58,896 nucleotides of DNA, from assembly GCA_036940085.1 (NCBI GenBank), contig JALLBK010000106.1, positions 1-58,896 of the forward strand, written 5' to 3'. Positions 1-8,847 of this stretch are shown here, one piece after another (the stretch's first letter is position 1; each line of letters starts with the position of its first letter). The notes beneath the pieces were generated by a model that made no database searches, was not told the DNA's origin, and was given only the letters and a program-made list of their open reading frames with translations. Source of the stretch: Discostella pseudostelligera. Its lineage: Eukaryota; Bacillariophyta; Thalassiosirophyceae; Thalassiosirales; Thalassiosiraceae. Position numbers and translations under genes: made by a program.

Positions 1-137
1 AAGATGTGTACTTTGTACTTTGGCGGGTTCTTTCTCAAATTTGAATGGGCGAGGTTACCGCACATAATAGAAGTGGCTTACCAATCATAAGTGGGAGAGA
101 AGGGCTTCTTGCATGGTACTGATGCCACATGCGACGC

Positions 138-145
138 TATAAATA
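138..145 (+). promoter_or_regulatory. Candidate TATA box upstream of first secreted-protein gene
   Basis: The sequence reads TATAAATA followed by a G-rich stretch, a good match to a canonical TATA box. It lies about 320 bases before the start codon at 461, so it would imply a leader of roughly 290 bases. A TTTGGCGGG element is present further upstream at about 19-27. No other convincing signal or gene was found in bases 1-460. Confidence 0.35.
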
Positions 146-460
146 GGGGTCTTGTAAATGAATATAAATTCCAACGTAGTAATACCGGGTATTGTCAAAG
201 TCGTAACGCGAATGTTCTTCAAGTCCATCTCGTTTCTCTTCCTCTTTCTCTCTCCAACCACTCCCTCTGAACGGAAACAGATCTTTGAATTTTGGACTTC
301 ATTCCGACGCGACCCTCCGTCTCTCGGCACCAAAAGCAGAACTTCATGACACAAATGCTTCGGCACCGGCTCTTCTACTGCATCCATAGCCACAGCCAAA
401 TTCTTTTTCTTCTTCACCTACGATCACCCACAACACTGCCATTAGATATCGTTCAACATC

Positions 461-862
461 ATGGTATTCCTACAATGTCTCATCGCGATAGTACTGGTGG
501 CGCTACTGATTTCAGTCGACGCCGATGTATCACCCTTGCAGCTTCGAAGATTAAGTGCTACCGAGGGCACCTTTGTTCGGGGTATGATGGCGGCCGATCA
601 TCAATTTGAGCTCTACATGACCATGACTACTAGCGATGACGATGAGAACATTGCGAAGAGAAGTCGTCATGGATGTGATGGTAGATTAGATGCGAAGAAG
701 AATGATGTCATGTCCGTATCGCGGGGTGGTAGTAGCAGTAGTAGTCCGATAATGCACATGCACCGTGCCGTCGGCCATGCTCGAGATGCTGCGGTTACTT
801 TTGTAGATATAGTGCGACGAAGAGCATTCTCTCCACAGATTCAATCTAGACGGACTCGATGA
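461..862 (+). CDS. Small secreted protein, RxL-type, paralogue A
   Basis: Single-exon ORF of 133 aa starting at an ATG. Residues 1-21 form a hydrophobic signal peptide (Leu/Ile/Val/Ala core). An RRL triplet follows at residues 29-31. In diatoms, R-x-L just after the signal peptide is a known propeptide-processing site of silaffins and other silica-associated proteins. The mature part would begin with the block EGTFVRGMMAADHQF, then an acidic Asp-rich and basic stretch, and a C-terminal block with MHMH, ARDAAV and RRRAFSP. Both blocks recur in the protein at 2648-3037, so this is a tandem paralogue pair. I do not recognise the family. The N-terminal features suggest secretion or delivery to a silica vesicle or cell wall, which is inference. 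Conservation between the copies argues that the frame is genuinely coded. Confidence 0.72.
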   Translation: MVFLQCLIAIVLVALLISVDADVSPLQLRRLSATEGTFVRGMMAADHQFELYMTMTTSDDDENIAKRSRHGCDGRLDAKKNDVMSVSRGGSSSSSPIMHMHRAVGHARDAAVTFVDIVRRRAFSPQIQSRRTR

Positions 863-940
863 TATTCTATTGGCATACTGAAATTGCTGGTAGAATCGAA
901 TCCTGATATTGTAAATCGCTCTGGGTATTATCAATGAAAG

Positions 941-983
941 TGATATCGCTTAATAAAATGATATCGCATAATAAAATGATAGA
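941..983. repeat. 18-base tandem repeat with poly(A)-signal-like hexamers
   Basis: Two adjacent 18-base copies (941-958 and 959-976) begin TGATATCGC and end AATAAAA, followed by a partial third copy. They differ at one base. The repeat lies between the stop codons of the convergent genes at 461-862 and 1095-2018. Each copy holds an AATAAA, so it may serve as a polyadenylation region for the + strand gene. Confidence 0.5.
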
Positions 984-1094
984 GTAAGTGCAAAAGGTCT
1001 CTAATGCGTTGTTATATTCTAAGTAGTCACAGGAGATCCAATAGTCATGGCGAATATTATGTTCATGGAAGATGTAACCGCATCACGTGCATTC

Positions 1095-2018
1095 CTATTC
1101 CAGAGACTCACTGGAAAAATCAAGAATAGCCTCGTCCTCTATTAATTCGTCATTGGGCCCACCCTTCCCCATTACTTCGCTATCGATAAACTCAGATTCG
1201 CCTTCAGCAATTCTGACTTCCGTGGTTAAGTCCCCATCTAAAATTATCGGTTCAACATCATACGATACCGCGTCGTCGGTTATCGCGTCGTCTGGTATGG
1301 ATTCATCCGATCCGGAGTCATGAGAACCTTCTGCAATTTTCACTGTAGTGTAATCGCTATCTGGGACAGAACTGCTGATTGCACTTTCATCTGGATTACC
1401 CGGCAGATCCATGTTGTCATGCAACAACGAACTTGTATTTACCTGAGCTGATGTTGTGGGAATAATCGTTTCATATTCTGTTGATAGATCTGATTTGTCA
1501 TTCGAAGAATTTGTATTGTGGAAATCATCGCTCCCCTCAGTGTCCAAAGAATTGTCACTCCTATCTCCTTTCGCCGACTTACTATCGCTACTCCCCTTGG
1601 AAGATTTGCTCTTACCGGATTTACTAGTGGAGGTGTAGCTTTTGCTCCCCTTGCTGCTGCTGCTGCTGCTGCTACTACGGCTGCTGCTGCTGCCAGATTT
1701 TAGGCTAATTTTTGATGATTTCGATTTGGAAGACTTTGCTTTGGATGATTTGGACTTGGCAGATTTGGAGTGCAATTCGCGCTCATCAACAGCAGCAACA
1801 GGAAGAATGGGCTGCTCTAGCGATGACGATGACCCTCGAAGGTTCTTACCTGACCACAGCCACCTTGGCGCCGCCAATAATTTTCTCCTTCTCAACATAT
1901 CATGTTCGACTGCGGACGTTGCTACGATGGAAAGGGCGACGACGATTGCACGCCCAAACAGCAAATATTTGCGACATCGACGCCGCCGAAGTGGGCAATA
2001 GAAGTGCATCGTCATCAT
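1095..2018 (-). CDS. Silaffin-like Lys/Ser-rich secreted protein
   Basis: The ORF is 307 aa from the first ATG (2018); a longer frame upstream would need a TTG start. An Arg-rich N-terminus leads into a hydrophobic segment at about residues 19-37, consistent with a signal peptide. Basic motifs with the R-x-L pattern follow (RRRKLL near residue 43, LRG near 60). Residues 84-150 are almost only Ser, Lys and Gly, with Lys spaced as KxxKxK and a run of Ser. The rest is acidic and rich in Ser, Asp and Thr. Secretion signal, RxL motif, regularly spaced Lys in Ser-rich sequence, and an acidic region are hallmarks of diatom silaffins and related silica proteins. Their modified Lys and phospho-Ser direct silica formation. 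Such proteins are recognised by composition rather than alignment, so the call is an inference. It lies between two RxL secreted-protein genes. Confidence 0.6.
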   Translation of the reverse strand: MMTMHFYCPLRRRRCRKYLLFGRAIVVALSIVATSAVEHDMLRRRKLLAAPRWLWSGKNLRGSSSSLEQPILPVAAVDERELHSKSAKSKSSKAKSSKSKSSKISLKSGSSSSRSSSSSSSSKGSKSYTSTSKSGKSKSSKGSSDSKSAKGDRSDNSLDTEGSDDFHNTNSSNDKSDLSTEYETIIPTTSAQVNTSSLLHDNMDLPGNPDESAISSSVPDSDYTTVKIAEGSHDSGSDESIPDDAITDDAVSYDVEPIILDGDLTTEVRIAEGESEFIDSEVMGKGGPNDELIEDEAILDFSSESLE

Positions 2019-2647
2019 TATTTGTGTAGGTGGTCCGCACAAGGCAAAATTCGTGTAGAACGCACTCCATATCTTTTCAGGATAGATCAGATTATTATAT
2101 CTTGTCTGGAATATGTGTAGGTTGCACGGGTGCCCTCACGATAAGATGCCTACCATGTGTTACGAACTGAGCGGCGATCATGGTTGCTTTCGTTGGGTTT
2201 GGTGAAGATGAACGGGGGAAGGCCAGCATTTGAAATTCAAATTTAAATTACCCATATTTGATCACATAGGAGTCGGTAAGATGAGTAGTTACTGTTCCTC
2301 TGTGACGACTCTTTCTCACATGAAATTTTGATTTTCTCAAGTGGAGACTTCTTGCCGAAACGAGGCGTATGGATCAGCCAAGAAGAGCTCAGAAACTTAT
2401 GGAAGGTCATTGAAGGTAGTTCCTTTGTTCCTTCTCCTTCGGCAGCTGAAACTGCAACTCCGCGAACTTTTTTGCAGCCGGCGAGCGCCAAAGTGCCGAA
2501 AAAAGCTGTCAAGCACGAGCCATTGAATTTCAATTGAGGTATTGAACGATGAAGCGAAGCCGAAGATGATGGTGATGGCATAAAAAAGTCGATCGCATTG
2601 ATAATCGATACCATACCTATTGATACATCCGCCATCAACCTACAATC
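2019..2647. other. Intergenic, no supported gene
   Basis: This is the shared upstream region of the silaffin-like gene (minus) and secreted paralogue B (plus). A 130-codon minus frame (ATG at 2635) and a short plus frame (2328-2537) are open, but neither shows a recognisable domain. The minus frame would start 12 bases from the divergent ATG at 2648. I treat both as chance ORFs. Confidence 0.4.
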
Positions 2648-3037
2648 ATGATTTCACTACGTTTCGTCATCGCGCTGCTTCTGTCGGCGGCATTTATCGC
2701 GCTCGAGTGTCGAGCGACAGACGTTATTTCGTCGTCATCGTCACCGCACCGACGACTGAGTGCCGCCGAGGGCACCTTCGTTCGAGGAATGATGGCAGCC
2801 GATCATCAGTTTGGGCTGTACATGGCCGTAAGCGAGACGAGTCGAGGGGGTGGGACAGATCACGATGAGAACGATGGCATGGCGATGGCAGTCTCGCGGC
2901 GGGGCGGCAGCGGCAGTGGTCCGGTGATGCACATGCACCATGTTGTTGATCAAGCACGAGACGCCGCAGTGAATTTGGCAGATGTATTACGCCGACGAGC
3001 ATTCTCTCCCAATAAAATCAGACCGAAGTCCAGGTGA
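2648..3037 (+). CDS. Small secreted protein, RxL-type, paralogue B
   Basis: Single-exon ORF of 129 aa with an ATG start. Residues 1-22 form a hydrophobic signal peptide, a Ser run follows, then RRL at residues 35-37. The mature region repeats the blocks of the gene at 461-862: EGTFVRGMMAADHQF followed by LYM, an Asp/Glu/Asn stretch, VSR-GGS, MHMH, ARDAAV and RRRAFSP. Only the linkers differ, mainly in length and charge. Conserved blocks with free linkers indicate purifying selection on a real secreted protein. The pair lies in direct orientation about 1.8 kb apart, with the silaffin-like gene between on the other strand. No known family was recognised; a role in the cell wall or silica is suggested only by the RxL site and the neighbour. 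Confidence 0.75.
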   Translation: MISLRFVIALLLSAAFIALECRATDVISSSSSPHRRLSAAEGTFVRGMMAADHQFGLYMAVSETSRGGGTDHDENDGMAMAVSRRGGSGSGPVMHMHHVVDQARDAAVNLADVLRRRAFSPNKIRPKSR

Positions 3038-3222
3038 TGCATCAATCTGGTTTCAAAAGCGCTGCTAGCTGCTAGATTACTTGTTTCATAATGCGGAATG
3101 CTTCCGATATCGATTACTCCTCCTCGACAATCGACAATTCGTATCAATACTTAAATTTTGCCAATCAATAATGTAAATATTGCAGTTTGATTATTCATCA
3201 TTCTTTCATCGGTGGAGAGCCG

Positions 3223-3489
3223 ATGGGGACAGGCCTCACGTTACATGTTCCTCCACCAGGCATCAAGATATCTCTACCAACTGTACCGAACTCGTTCCCA
3301 GCACAGCATTACCATATCGATGATGACGACGACGAAGATGAATGGTTGATTATTGATGAGAGCCGTCCCCGTTCCACCGTCCTCACTCCAAAGAAAAGGA
3401 AGAAAAGGAGAAGCCGAACATTGGCAACATGGCAGTTGCGCTTGACTTACGAAGTTGAATACCGATTCCATTGTAGACGACCTTTCTGA
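3223..3489 (+). CDS. Possible small acidic/basic ORF
   Basis: An 88-codon frame from an ATG at 3223 has a Pro-rich start, an acidic run (Asp/Glu) and then a basic KKRKKRR-like stretch resembling a nuclear signal. It lies just upstream of the CCCH-Smr gene and could be a separate small gene, a leader ORF, or chance. No domain is recognisable and no splice link to the next gene was found. Confidence 0.2.
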   Translation: MGTGLTLHVPPPGIKISLPTVPNSFPAQHYHIDDDDDEDEWLIIDESRPRSTVLTPKKRKKRRSRTLATWQLRLTYEVEYRFHCRRPF

Positions 3490-3602
3490 CAAAATTCTTT
3501 TTAGACGACCATCTACGACCATGACGGCCGAAGCAGTTGCCTATGTTCTACTACGAGCATTATAATCGGGCCATTGACCCAAGTAGCGACTGAAATGCTG
3601 AA

Positions 3603-5353
3603 ATGAAGCAAGCCTACACCAACACCATTCGCGGTGGTGGCCGAAATCCGCTTACCATTGCCACGGGCTCAAAGAAGGGCGGGGGTGGTGGAGGGCGGAA
3701 CAAAACGCAGTTGCCCATGTGTGCCTACGGAGTAGCCTGCACTCGCAAGGGGTGTGCCTATCGACATCCGGATCCATGTGATGTCAAGTACGAGAGCTAC
3801 CATGAGGATCCGTGAGTTTATACCACTTTACTATTTGTGCTTCGTTGTAGTAGCAAATTCTCATCGTCCAACATTCATTTGCTGCATGGCATCTAAGGCG
3901 ATCCAAGATCTGCAAACCGTTCTTGGCGGGTCTTTGCTCATACGGCCATCGCTGCATGAATCGCCATCCGACACAGGAGGAGGCAGATGAAGTCCGTGCC
4001 TCATATAAAGAGAAAAATTGCTCGTACGGTGATGATTGCCAGACGGAGGGTTGTCTCTATTGGCATCCATGGGAGGCTGCCGCATCTGTAGAAACGACGG
4101 AGTATACGGGCGGGCTATGCTCGGCGGTGGATGGACTTCACTTACAGGCGGGTGCACCAACTTTTGAGCAGTGGCTTGCATTGAATTGTCCTCCGCCATC
4201 GACCATGGATGAGAATCATCTCTACAACTTGTGGCACTATCCTGGGAGCGGGATGCAGCGTAGCCCATGGGATGTCTTTTGTCTTATGTACCCCCAAACG
4301 ACTGGAGCCTCAACTCACAATAGAGCGTCACAAAACTGGGAGCCAGGAGCAAATAATATGGCACCACAGTCCTGGGAGCCAACACATAATACTGCCAGCA
4401 TGCAACAAAGTGAGGACCCGAAAACATTTCAAGAGTGGAAGAAGAAAGGTCAACCGTACCCTTCATGGTTTTGTTTCGATCTTGATCCCTGGTATGACGA
4501 TGATGGCGTACGAAGGAGTTTGGAAGAAGTGTATGAAATTCTTTACGGGGAAAATGCCGAATTGAATTTTGCTCGAAAGCAGCAGGCGCAAAACGTTGCC
4601 AATGATCCAACTCCAGCAGAGCTTGCAGCGATGCTCAACACAGCAGATCCTCCACCTACTATTTCTCCGTCGGTGAAGGAGCCAGTTTCATCTGGGGGAG
4701 GGTGGGCAAGCGTCGCGGCAAAGCCACCTGCGCCAGTTCAAAAAGTAAGCGTGATGTCGGACACTAGAAGCTCGACTACTACCACTACTAGCGCAGGAAG
4801 TGACAATCACACTGCAACTCTTGGTGATGGTTCATCGAACAATCAACATAAACGCCAAGCACAAATGGTCCCAATCCCCAAAGAAGTCTGGCTTCCATCT
4901 ACCGCTAATTCTGACTGCTTCCATTTGTATCCCAATGCGATTGAGAGATTCAAGGCAGTCAACAACCACCACGCATCCTACCTTGCAAGCGTATCGATTC
5001 CACTGAGTTTTGACAACCACATCAATAACAACAAGGCTAAACGAGGAGGCAAAGTTGCACTCCTTGATGTTCACTTTCAATCAGCAAAAACAATCACTCC
5101 GGTACTGAATCGGTTCCTCATCCCAGCGGTCAAGAAAAGTGATGAAGTGTGGATTATCACTGGATCGGGACATCACGTAGCTGTGGGCCATCAACGTCGG
5201 GAAGGCGGCGGTGTGTTATTCAATGCTGTCAAACGATACTTGGAAGATCACGAGGAGGAAATGGAATGGGAATTCCGCATCGGGAAGGATTGCAGTGGTG
5301 GGAAGAATAAAACCAGTGGAGGAGCATTGTTGGTGCGAAAAATATCAACGTGA
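3603..5353 (+). CDS. CCCH zinc-finger protein with C-terminal Smr domain
   Basis: Two exons, 3603-3811 and 3898-5353, are joined in phase across an 86-base GTGAGT...AG intron; the protein is about 554 aa. Three CCCH fingers sit in the first 140 residues: C-x5-C-x4-C-x3-H (exon 1), C-x7-C-x5-C-x3-H (rebuilt across the splice) and C-x5-C-x4-C-x3-H. The middle is low-complexity (Ser/Thr/Pro). The last ~100 residues resemble an Smr domain, with LDVHFQSA near its start and the ITGSGHH signature. CCCH fingers bind single-stranded RNA, and Smr domains are nuclease or nucleic-acid-binding modules, so an RNA-decay or ribosome-rescue role is likely but unproven. A Gly-rich basic stretch precedes the first finger. 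Confidence 0.75.
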
Positions 5354-5568
5354 CATCACACGGAAGTGTAAACAATTGAGCTTTGGGCTCAGTACTCAGC
5401 GCGAATAAATTGCAGGAGACTCTTCAGCGAGTGTTTATTGTAGGCTTAAACGACTGCGCCGTATCCGACTCCAAATTAATAGGATGAGGATGAATGGTGG
5501 CGCAACCAAAGTCAATCATGTTATTAAAATACTGAATGAAGTGATCGAGGTGTAATTCTGCGGAAACT

Positions 5569-6819
5569 TCACTTCGAATATTCTCCTCTCCATCCGGGAA
5601 CAACCCAGTCAATGACCCCACCTTCTCCGACAACGAGATCTACCCAATCGGTAGTTGATGTGCCTGTCCCCGCGGCAGCATCATTTAACGACTTGGTATT
5701 AGTGGGGCAAGAATTATTAATCCTGGTAAATTTACCAAAGTCCAAACCCGCCTTTTCCGCTGCCTCCTTCACTGCTGGAATTGCTGCGCTGGGCAAAATA
5801 GGCTCTTTGGCATACACAAATGCGCCTTCGTAGTTCCCCTGCAGTGTATGTCCTCTGTAGGCTACAAGCTTGAACGGTGGGACATCTTTATCCCCATTGG
5901 ACTCTCCAAGAATGTACCAATTTTCGGAAAACTTTAATCCATACATTTTGCCCGCGGTATGCATTGTTCTGCCGGTAGGATTAGGGACATCTGGCATTTG
6001 TGCATCTACCACCATGTGTTCAGTAAGACTATTCTCCCAAAAGCCTCCACCATACTCCTCTGGACGTGGCACTCGGAAGAATATTCCCATGTCGAGCTCC
6101 TGCTTCTTATCGTCGGTAAAAGCAAATGTATTCGATTGACAATCAAAGAGATCGTAATTTGGATTCAGACCATCAGTCTTGTACCACTTGCCAACAAGTC
6201 CACTTGGGTCAAATTTCTTGATTGCAGTGTTATAACCCAAATTTTCGGCACTATTATCAGCATTTTTGGGTACTTTGACACATTCATTCTCCTCTATCGT
6301 GCAGCTCAACCAATTGTCCAAATCTTCGGATCCAAATTCAGCAAAGCATCGAGTGGCACAGGATTGCTCACCCTTGCATCGTCCCAAACAAGATACACCC
6401 TTAATTCCACGTGGGTTCGAGAATAGTTGTTTCGTTTGATCACCACATTTGTTGATGAAACACCCAACATCTGACTTTTCCATTTGATTTTCCTTCGCGT
6501 ATTCGGCGAATCCATCGTATTTTTGTGTAGCGCTGGCAGGTGTATCGGCAAGGACGGGCCCGACGAGTGAGCTGAGTGTGAGACTCGCAGACAATGCAGC
6601 AGCGACGATGGTAGAGACAAATGGATTGGGTTTCTCATCGCCATCGTTATCATTTGTCATCGCAAGGCATGTTGGAGAGGCGATGCATCCACGTGTGCGG
6701 TGGTGCTGGGCAAGTGAATTATTGATTGTGAAGGCAGAAACAAAACTGCGATGACCATGATGTTTTGCACCGGTAGCAAGATAGAGCGCGGATGCCGATG
6801 CTACGTAAAGCCCCACCAT
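5569..6819 (-). CDS. Violaxanthin de-epoxidase-like protein (VDE/VDL/VDR family)
   Basis: Single-exon ORF of 416 aa. Residues 1-29 act as a signal peptide ending VSA, followed by Phe, the diatom plastid motif. A second hydrophobic stretch (about 67-90) ends PVLA, fitting a thylakoid-lumen transfer signal. Residues 120-180 are Cys-rich. From about 206 lies the VDE lipocalin fold, beginning GLVGKWYKTDGLNPNYD with FDCQ after it, then NWYILGES, a YRG motif and a C-terminal FTRINNSC segment. VDE enzymes remove epoxides from xanthophylls in the lumen during photoprotection, using ascorbate; VDL and VDR relatives act in related or unknown steps. The Cys spacing differs somewhat from classical VDE as I remember it, so I prefer the VDL/VDR side. 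It shares a divergent promoter with the PAQR gene. Confidence 0.82.
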   Translation of the reverse strand: MVGLYVASASALYLATGAKHHGHRSFVSAFTINNSLAQHHRTRGCIASPTCLAMTNDNDGDEKPNPFVSTIVAAALSASLTLSSLVGPVLADTPASATQKYDGFAEYAKENQMEKSDVGCFINKCGDQTKQLFSNPRGIKGVSCLGRCKGEQSCATRCFAEFGSEDLDNWLSCTIEENECVKVPKNADNSAENLGYNTAIKKFDPSGLVGKWYKTDGLNPNYDLFDCQSNTFAFTDDKKQELDMGIFFRVPRPEEYGGGFWENSLTEHMVVDAQMPDVPNPTGRTMHTAGKMYGLKFSENWYILGESNGDKDVPPFKLVAYRGHTLQGNYEGAFVYAKEPILPSAAIPAVKEAAEKAGLDFGKFTRINNSCPTNTKSLNDAAAGTGTSTTDWVDLVVGEGGVIDWVVPGWRGEYSK

Positions 6820-6966
6820 TGTTAATTGAGAGTTATGATGGATACGTCACTTCAGCTTGATCGTAGGGAGAACAACATCCACACATCATCATCATCCTCT
6901 CACATCATTCACCCATCATCCCACATTCCGCATCCACTGACTTCAATTCCACGCGGCAGTTATTTA

Positions 6967-7014
6967 TTTGGCGGGAAAGATTTCCCGCCATTTCTCACCC
7001 AAATCTTCCCGCCA
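6967..7014. promoter_or_regulatory. Divergent promoter with inverted GGCGGGAAA elements
   Basis: The 386-base gap between the VDE-like gene and the PAQR gene holds TTTGGCGGGAAA (6967-6978) and, two bases on, TTTCCCGCCA. Together they form a perfect inverted repeat (6970-6989). A third TTCCCGCCA follows at 7006-7014, just before an ATGG. The core matches the plant/animal E2F consensus TTTSGCGSSAA. The same core recurs in most divergent gaps of this window. Confidence 0.5.
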
Positions 7015-7205
7015 TGGACTTCGTCGCCACCGAGCGACACGTCGTCATCGGTCACCATGGCCGGCAGACAAGGTAATGTAATTGTCGACTTGTAGCACCA
7101 AGGATTGCGATCTGGTTGCAATAGGTACACATCTTCGTCTTGATCGTCAACCCGTCTCAATCGCAGAGCAAATCTCTCTCTATTGCGCGCGCGCCAAATA
7201 TTCGT

Positions 7206-8135
7206 ATGTCATCGTCATCTTACTACCACCGTCACGATGATGAAGCATTGGATGGCACTACATCATATCATCAACATCAGGATGCTCCTTCTGGCGTAGC
7301 ACCAGAACCACCATCATGGACCTTCACCGACACCCACAGCAACCACAAAAATCCACGATTATTATCACGCGATAGCTCAATTCATGTCACCGACGAAGTT
7401 TTCAACTCTGTCTCCCATCTATCGGCGGCGATGCTGTCCTTCTTGGGTATGGTGTTATTAATCGCCCAAAGTGGAGGAAATGCTTGGAAGATTGTCAGTT
7501 TTAGTGTCTATGGTAGCTCGTTGCTGTTTCTATTTAGTTGCTCGACGTTGCATCATTCCATTAATGGTACGGCGGAGGTAAGAACATCTGGATGCTGATT
7601 GCTCACATCTTTCCATGGAATCTCAACCAATAATTGTTGTGTTCCAAAATTACTACTATGGTCATAGGTGGAGGCCAGACTACGCATGCTCGACTATTTA
7701 GCCATCTTCCCTCTCATTGCCGGAACATACACACCCCTGTGCCTCGTGTTCTTTCATACCTCCGTCATCGGTTGGTCATTTCTAGGTGTGGCATGGAGTC
7801 TCGCCATCTTTGGTATGATACTCACTGCCATATTTGGTCCAGAGCGCATACCAAAATGGTTATCCATGACAATGTACATTACTTTAGGATGGATAGGTGC
7901 ATTTTTATCAATATGGTTATTGCCCGCCATTGGCAATTCTGGATTAATGGTGTTTATCTTGGGTGGGATAGCATTTACCGTCGGAGGATACGTGTACACT
8001 ACTGAACAACCCAATCCAATACCTGGGAAATTTGGCTTTCATGAAATTTGGCATGTAGCTGTGATATTGGGAGCGGGATTCCATTATGCTGTCATGTATG
8101 TGTATGTCTTGCCGTGGGAAGGAGGAGGAGAGTGA
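7206..8135 (+). CDS. PAQR/haemolysin III family membrane protein
   Basis: Two exons, 7206-7577 and 7668-8135, join in phase across a 90-base intron (GTAAGA...TAG), giving 279 aa. The cytosolic N-terminus is polar. Seven or so hydrophobic segments follow from about residue 75. Family marks are visible: an HHS motif ending exon 1, LDYLAIFPLIAGTYTP straight after the splice, and an HEIWH motif near the C-terminus, giving the conserved Ser/His/Asp set that binds zinc. PAQR proteins include adiponectin/progestin receptors and haemolysin III-type hydrolases, which act as membrane receptors or ceramidase-like enzymes. Which of these this one does cannot be read from sequence. The first in-frame ATG was chosen as start. 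Confidence 0.85.
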
Positions 8136-8847
8136 AGAATGAGACCTCGCTGCGTGAAGCTGTCGTCGATCGCACCGAAGCATATCTTGTACCCAAAATG
8201 ATTGTATGGAGAGAGAAAGTGACACACAATACCGTATCGATTTGATGGACGGTAGCACGGACTTCTTCGCTCTCCCGCCTACGAACTTTGAACTTCTCAT
8301 TGTACCTTCCAGACGGAGGCTGCTTGTACAATCAATTCAATTGGAGCCAGAATCGTTGATATGCAACCCATGCATGAGGATTTGCAGATATTAATTTATA
8401 TTGTCATTCAACAAATCAAAATATCATGGATGCATGTAAGTAATCGTCGATTTTAGTATGAGCTTGATGGAGTGCTGGCGAATGGACTGTACCATCGACA
8501 TCATTTACTGGTCACTGTCACGTAATGATACTACACTAATGTATTTTATTTGCTGTCTAATAACGTAATGTTGGTCGATCTCCGTTGCTTTCTAATGACA
8601 TCGGATTGCTTCATAACTTCATAGAATGGTATGATTTGGTTTTGTCTGCGGAGATATTGGCGGCAAGCCGAGTTGTGAGGTGGAGGCTCGCTGGATTCTC
8701 GATGGTGTTTGAGGGGGGCTTGCCTCCATTTGGCGAGGTTTTGCACGATATCTTTACGAAAATAATCGCCAAAGTCTCTGAGAAGCCTGCATGCATTGCG
8801 TTGGTTTCAAACAAGATCTTCGCATTTTGGATTTTGGATGTTTGACC
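8136..8847. other. Intergenic, no supported gene
   Basis: This 712-base spacer lies between the PAQR gene and the Sec7 gene. It is AT-rich in its middle. The open frames inside lack ATG starts or any recognisable domain. I see no promoter element of the GGCGGG type here. Confidence 0.4.

Noticed and set aside
85..417. Minus-strand 110-codon frame at the window start
   Set aside because: Hydrophobic/basic mix without a domain, overlapping the likely promoter of the gene at 461.
2243..2635. 130-codon minus frame between the silaffin-like gene and secreted paralogue B
   Set aside because: No domain, and its ATG would be 12 bases from the divergent ATG at 2648, leaving no room for promoters or leaders.
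8585..8845. Short plus frame just before the Sec7 gene
   Set aside because: It needs a TTG start, has no domain, and probably lies in the Sec7 promoter or leader.
8791..8847. Upstream in-frame ATG for the Sec7 protein
   Set aside because: The ATG at 8848 has a much better initiation context and begins the acidic, low-complexity N-terminus; the extra 19 residues look unlike it.
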